From Bdellovibrionales bacterium (GTDB lineage: Bacteria > Bdellovibrionota > FAC87 > UBA2466): a DNA stretch of 55,327 bases. Positions within the stretch are counted from its first letter, which is position 1. Each line of letters opens with the position of its first letter. Shown here in pieces: positions 52,488 through 55,327 of this stretch. The position numbers and the translations under genes were made by a program. The notes under the pieces are model-generated. The model saw only the letters and a program-made list of their open reading frames with translations, searched no databases and was not told the DNA's origin. The stretch lies in assembly GCA_005776395.1 (NCBI GenBank), contig SXPJ01000052.1, positions 1 through 55,327 on the forward strand. The letters are read 5' to 3'.

Positions 52488-53204
52488 ATGAAAAAAGTAG
52501 CAATTTTACAATCTAATTATATTCCATGGAAGGGATACTTCGATCTCATTGCTTCTGTGGATGAGTTCATTATTTATGATGACATGCAATATACTAGAAG
52601 AGATTGGCGAAATCGGAATCAGATTAAAACATCTCAAGGTTTGCAATGGTTGACTGTTCCTGTTCGAGTCAAAGGTAGATATTTACAAAAAATTAGAGAG
52701 ACTGAAATCGACGAATCAGTTTGGAGCAGTAATCATTGGAAAACACTTTATCAGAACTATCATCGTGCTAAATACTTCTCTCAGATTGCCGATTGGTTGG
52801 AACCTTTGTATGGAGCGAATTACACCCACTTATCGGAAATGAATAGGTGCTTTATTCAACAAGTTTGTAACTACTTGGGTATCAAAACCTATATTTCTAA
52901 CTCCTGGAACTATCATCTTGTGGATGGAAAGACGGAGCGTTTGGTAGAACTTTGTAAGCAAGCGGGAGCTAAGGAATATGTTTCTGGTCCAGCTGCGAAA
53001 AAATATATTGATGAAAATGCTTTTTTGGAAAAAGGCATTAAACTGACTTGGTTTGATTATGAGGGGTATCTAGAGCATCCTCAACTTTGGGGAACTTTTA
53101 ATCATTATGTTAGTATTTTGGATCTTCTTTTTAACTGTGGCCCGGAATCTTATCTTTATATGAAATATGGCAAACCCGAAAACTTAAGAGCCACTGCTGC
53201 ATGA
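52488..53204 (+). CDS. WbqC-family protein
   Basis: 238 residues. [40 protein letters not shown] is the unmistakable WbqC start (read in two pieces), followed by WLTVPV and TWFDYEGY. The family is found in O-antigen and other surface-sugar clusters, sometimes proposed as an N-acyltransferase-like or degenerate kinase fold. First gene of the polysaccharide cluster at the right end. Confidence 0.88.
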   Translation: MKKVAILQSNYIPWKGYFDLIASVDEFIIYDDMQYTRRDWRNRNQIKTSQGLQWLTVPVRVKGRYLQKIRETEIDESVWSSNHWKTLYQNYHRAKYFSQIADWLEPLYGANYTHLSEMNRCFIQQVCNYLGIKTYISNSWNYHLVDGKTERLVELCKQAGAKEYVSGPAAKKYIDENAFLEKGIKLTWFDYEGYLEHPQLWGTFNHYVSILDLLFNCGPESYLYMKYGKPENLRATAA

Positions 53205-53241
53205 TCAGCTGTTTTTTTAAAATAATTTAAGTAAAGAATAT

Positions 53242-53871
53242 ATGGTTAATGAAAAGTTGAGTTTTTTAAAAAATATTGCGGATTATTATGCCGAAAAAGT
53301 AACTCTTTATGGTGAAACGCCTAAGGGAGTTGATTGGAATGGTTTTGAGAGTCAACATCTTAGATTTGAACAACTTATCAAAGTTATTCAGAGTAAAGAT
53401 TCTGTATCGATAAATGATTTGGGCTGTGGTTATGGAGCCTTTTATGATTTTATTTCTGAAAAGTACTCTTCAGTTCATTACTGTGGCTTCGATGTTTCGG
53501 ATGCAATGATTAGTTCAGCGAAAGAAAGATTTATAAATAAAAGTAATGTACGGTTTATTAGAGAAGACAAGCCTGATCAAATTGCAAATTATACAATAGC
53601 CAGTGGAATTTTTAATGTTCGATTGGATTGTTCGGATGATATTTGGATAAAGCACATTGAAGACACTCTGCGCGTTATGGATCGGTATAGTAGCCAGGGA
53701 TTTGCTTTTAATTGTCTAACTGCTTATTCTGATAAAGAGAAAATGAAGAAACATTTGTATTATGCAAACCCTAGCGATTTATTTGATTTTTGCAAGAGTA
53801 GTTTCTCTCGAAATGTAGCTTTATTACACGACTATGATCTTTATGAGTTTACTATTTTAGTGAGAAAATAA
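53242..53871 (+). CDS. SAM-dependent methyltransferase
   Basis: 209 residues. Motif I INDLGCGYGAFYDF, then GFDVSDAMISSAKERF (motif II acidic residue) of class I methyltransferases. Low GC and AT-rich third positions even compared with neighbours. Follows the WbqC-like gene by 37 bases; probable sugar or glycan methylation, inferred from context. Confidence 0.85.
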   Translation: MVNEKLSFLKNIADYYAEKVTLYGETPKGVDWNGFESQHLRFEQLIKVIQSKDSVSINDLGCGYGAFYDFISEKYSSVHYCGFDVSDAMISSAKERFINKSNVRFIREDKPDQIANYTIASGIFNVRLDCSDDIWIKHIEDTLRVMDRYSSQGFAFNCLTAYSDKEKMKKHLYYANPSDLFDFCKSSFSRNVALLHDYDLYEFTILVRK

Positions 53872-53953
53872 TGGGTGAGGAAAAGATTTTCAGTGAATTA
53901 ATCTATTTTTTAGAGGGCGTTTTTTTAACTCTCGTGACGCCTGAGTTTATTCC

Positions 53954-54523
53954 CTATTCTAGTTTGGCAAGGCCAAAGCCTGTTTTGCCATACCCATTGC
54001 CATTATAAAGCATAAATCTTGAACCTTTATGATCAAAGATATATGGGTACTCAATTGATTCGCTATCCCATCCAGTCGACGATATCGTTAAATTAATTAA
54101 ATGGTCCTGTCTCTCCCAAAGTTGCCCATCTTTAGATTCTGCATAACCAATTCTGTAGCTCTTGCCTCGAAAGGAATACCACATTTTAAATCTATTATCT
54201 TCGTAAAGGACAAAGGGTCTCGAGAGTGCGTATTCATTTTCATTTTTAAACGGAATTGCAATTTTCCCATCCCGTATCCAAGAAAAACCATCCTTTGAAT
54301 AGGCATATTTAATGAGATGGTGGCCGATTCTATGGTTTAGTGGAAATCGAAGAAAAAAAGGATCCCAAATTAAGGGGCAGCGAATCAAATTGAGTTCATC
54401 AATTTTCTTCAGTTCAGTATGGTTAAACTCTTCCTCTTGTAAAGTAAGTATTTCATCTAACTTTGAACAAGCTAACCTAACTTCGTCTGTTGAAAAAAAA
54501 ACCTTTTTGATTTGTAACTCCAC
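53954..54523 (-). CDS. Truncated beta-propeller glycosidase-like protein
   Basis: 189 residues. HHLIKYAYSKDGFSWIRDG, YALSRPFVLYEDNRFKMWYSFRG, YRIGYAESKDGQLWERQD, STGWDSESIEYPYIF and FMLYNGNGYGKTGFG are consecutive blades of a GH32/43/130-like five-bladed propeller. Full-length relatives have about 300 residues; the first ~55 residues here do not look like the missing blades, so the N-terminal part has probably been lost or replaced. Could be a remnant or a short variant. Its start lies 24 bases from the acyltransferase stop, same strand. Confidence 0.65.
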   Translation of the reverse strand: MELQIKKVFFSTDEVRLACSKLDEILTLQEEEFNHTELKKIDELNLIRCPLIWDPFFLRFPLNHRIGHHLIKYAYSKDGFSWIRDGKIAIPFKNENEYALSRPFVLYEDNRFKMWYSFRGKSYRIGYAESKDGQLWERQDHLINLTISSTGWDSESIEYPYIFDHKGSRFMLYNGNGYGKTGFGLAKLE

Positions 54524-54547
54524 ATGAATTTAACTTAGAGGGGGAGT

Positions 54548-55186
54548 TCATATTGTGATCTCTCTACTTTTTTTTTCTGATTTAACAGGCCTTTGCGGCA
54601 AATAAACATCCCCTATTTCCGTCCCTTTCATAATCACGACCCCAGCGCCTATGAGTGTGTGAGAGGCAATCACAATATTATCTCTGAATGTTGAATTAGG
54701 CCCTAAAAAGCAGTTGTTATTTACTTTTGTAAAGCCAGAAATTACCACCTGAGAAGTAATAAAACAGTGGTCACCAATCTGCACATCATGACTAATCTGA
54801 TTCCCACTCCAAAGAACGTTGTTATTTCCGATTTTTACATAGGGTTGGATAGTATTGTCCTCTAGAATAAAATTATTATCACCCATAGGCTCTTCAGTTA
54901 GATAGCTGCACTTAGCACTTATATAATTGGGAAGTCGATATCCCATTTCCTTGGTTCTAATATAAAGTGATTCACGAACGCTGTTCATCTTACTATATCC
55001 CACAGCCACAAAAGCGAAAAACTCAGTGGGCGGGTAAGTTTCTCTTATGTTTTCAAAAGCAACTAAGGGTAAGTTTTCAAATTTAGAATCATTTATGTAT
55101 TGGCGATCAACAGCAAAGGCAATAACCTCATACTCAGTATCGTTGTCAAAATAAAGCCGCGCTAACTTTGCATTTGATGTATTACC
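54548..55186 (-). CDS. PglD/NeuD-type sugar acyltransferase, 5'-truncated
   Basis: Open from the junction near 55186. N-terminal part GNTSNAKLARLYFDNDTEYEVIAFAVDRQYI... and LPLVAFENI.. FAFVAVGYSKMNSVRESLY is the PglD sugar-binding domain; the C-terminal part is a left-handed beta-helix (ISHDVQIGDHCFITSQVVISGF, IVIASHTLIGAGVVIM). The first ~10 residues, including the GxG loop, are missing. An internal GTG at 55009 is not the true start. Likely acylates an amino sugar of the surface glycan. Confidence 0.85.
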   Translation of the reverse strand, partial: GNTSNAKLARLYFDNDTEYEVIAFAVDRQYINDSKFENLPLVAFENIRETYPPTEFFAFVAVGYSKMNSVRESLYIRTKEMGYRLPNYISAKCSYLTEEPMGDNNFILEDNTIQPYVKIGNNNVLWSGNQISHDVQIGDHCFITSQVVISGFTKVNNNCFLGPNSTFRDNIVIASHTLIGAGVVIMKGTEIGDVYLPQRPVKSEKKSREITI

Positions 55187-55327
55187 GGCCGGCGACCACG
55201 CCGTCGATGCCGCGATCGAGGTCGTGCACGTCGCCGGCGTGGGGCAGGCCGGCGCGCACCATCGTCGCCGCGAGGCGCTCGTCGCGGATGCCGCCGGCGA
55301 GCACGACGTCGAGGCGATCGGCGGGCA
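55187..55327. other. GC-rich foreign tail, likely assembly chimera
   Basis: The last ~141 bases are roughly 70% or more G+C against about 42% for the rest, and the change occurs within a few bases inside the PglD gene. On the minus strand it is open in a frame reading VLAGGIRDERLAATM, typical high-GC coding sequence, which runs into a stop just past the join. Not part of the gene it abuts. Confidence 0.85.

Noticed and set aside
53905-53935. GGCGT...ACGCC hairpin between methyltransferase and propeller gene as a terminator
   Set aside because: Only five pairs and no T-tract on either side.
55187-55327. GC-rich end as a genomic island boundary
   Set aside because: The switch happens inside a gene, with no integrase, tRNA or direct repeat, so an assembly chimera is more likely.

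Overview
The window is a gene-dense, low-GC (about 42% by eye) stretch of a Gram-negative chromosome. Heptose biosynthesis and heptosyltransferase genes, Pal/CpoB envelope genes, a LolC/E-type permease, many lipoproteins, a MoxR/Bat (aerotolerance-type) operon and a class I lysyl-tRNA synthetase fit a Bdellovibrionota-like predatory or free-living bacterium best; this is inference from gene content, not from a marker gene. Both ends are artificial: hemE is cut at base 1, and the last ~141 bases (from about 55187) switch abruptly to very GC-rich sequence, which looks like a chimeric join.

1-7.7 kb: haem genes hemE-hemN plus a hypothetical gene overlapping end to start; a small basic two-repeat protein gene with its own promoter and terminator; a ~170-nt intergenic region with competing hairpins (candidate structured RNA); then pruA, a zinc metallopeptidase lipoprotein and gmhA. 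7.7-16.8 kb: a large outer-membrane protein joining a gluzincin-like domain, a TolB-like propeller and a barrel; an LPS heptosyltransferase; pal-DUF4398-cpoB; a secreted matrixin-like protease; a dolichol-kinase-like membrane protein; a GNAT protein. 16.8-27.6 kb: rnr-ubiB-START-like operon; an AMIN-like secreted protein divergent from a repeat-bearing lipoprotein; a decayed PLP decarboxylase fragment; a lipase; and an rpoZ-DUF4340-enoyl reductase-secreted protein run.

27.7-34.6 kb: the moxR-DUF58-DUF4381-batA-batB/C-batD operon, headed by a 172-bp palindromic element with perfect 27-bp terminal inverted repeats lying between moxR and a ferredoxin gene. 34.6-50.8 kb: class I lysS, a LolC/E-like permease, pgpH-ybeY (pgpH apparently starting at CTG), a tail-fibre-like lipoprotein of higher GC that is a candidate adhesin, a small Lys/Ala/Glu-rich secreted protein, trmL, miaB overlapping a gamma carbonic anhydrase gene, a large polytopic membrane protein, lon and an unlisted-size 53-residue basic protein gene. 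50.8-55.2 kb: murI, a secreted protein, then the start of a surface-polysaccharide cluster (WbqC-like, methyltransferase, truncated beta-propeller glycosidase-like protein, PglD/NeuD-type acyltransferase).

The most unusual signals are the 172-bp palindrome (with a solo arm at 47.4 kb), a 22-bp repeat found three times exactly at gene ends, the competing-hairpin region at 3.5 kb, and the tail-fibre-like lipoprotein. No tRNA, rRNA, CRISPR array, transposase or phage structural operon was seen.
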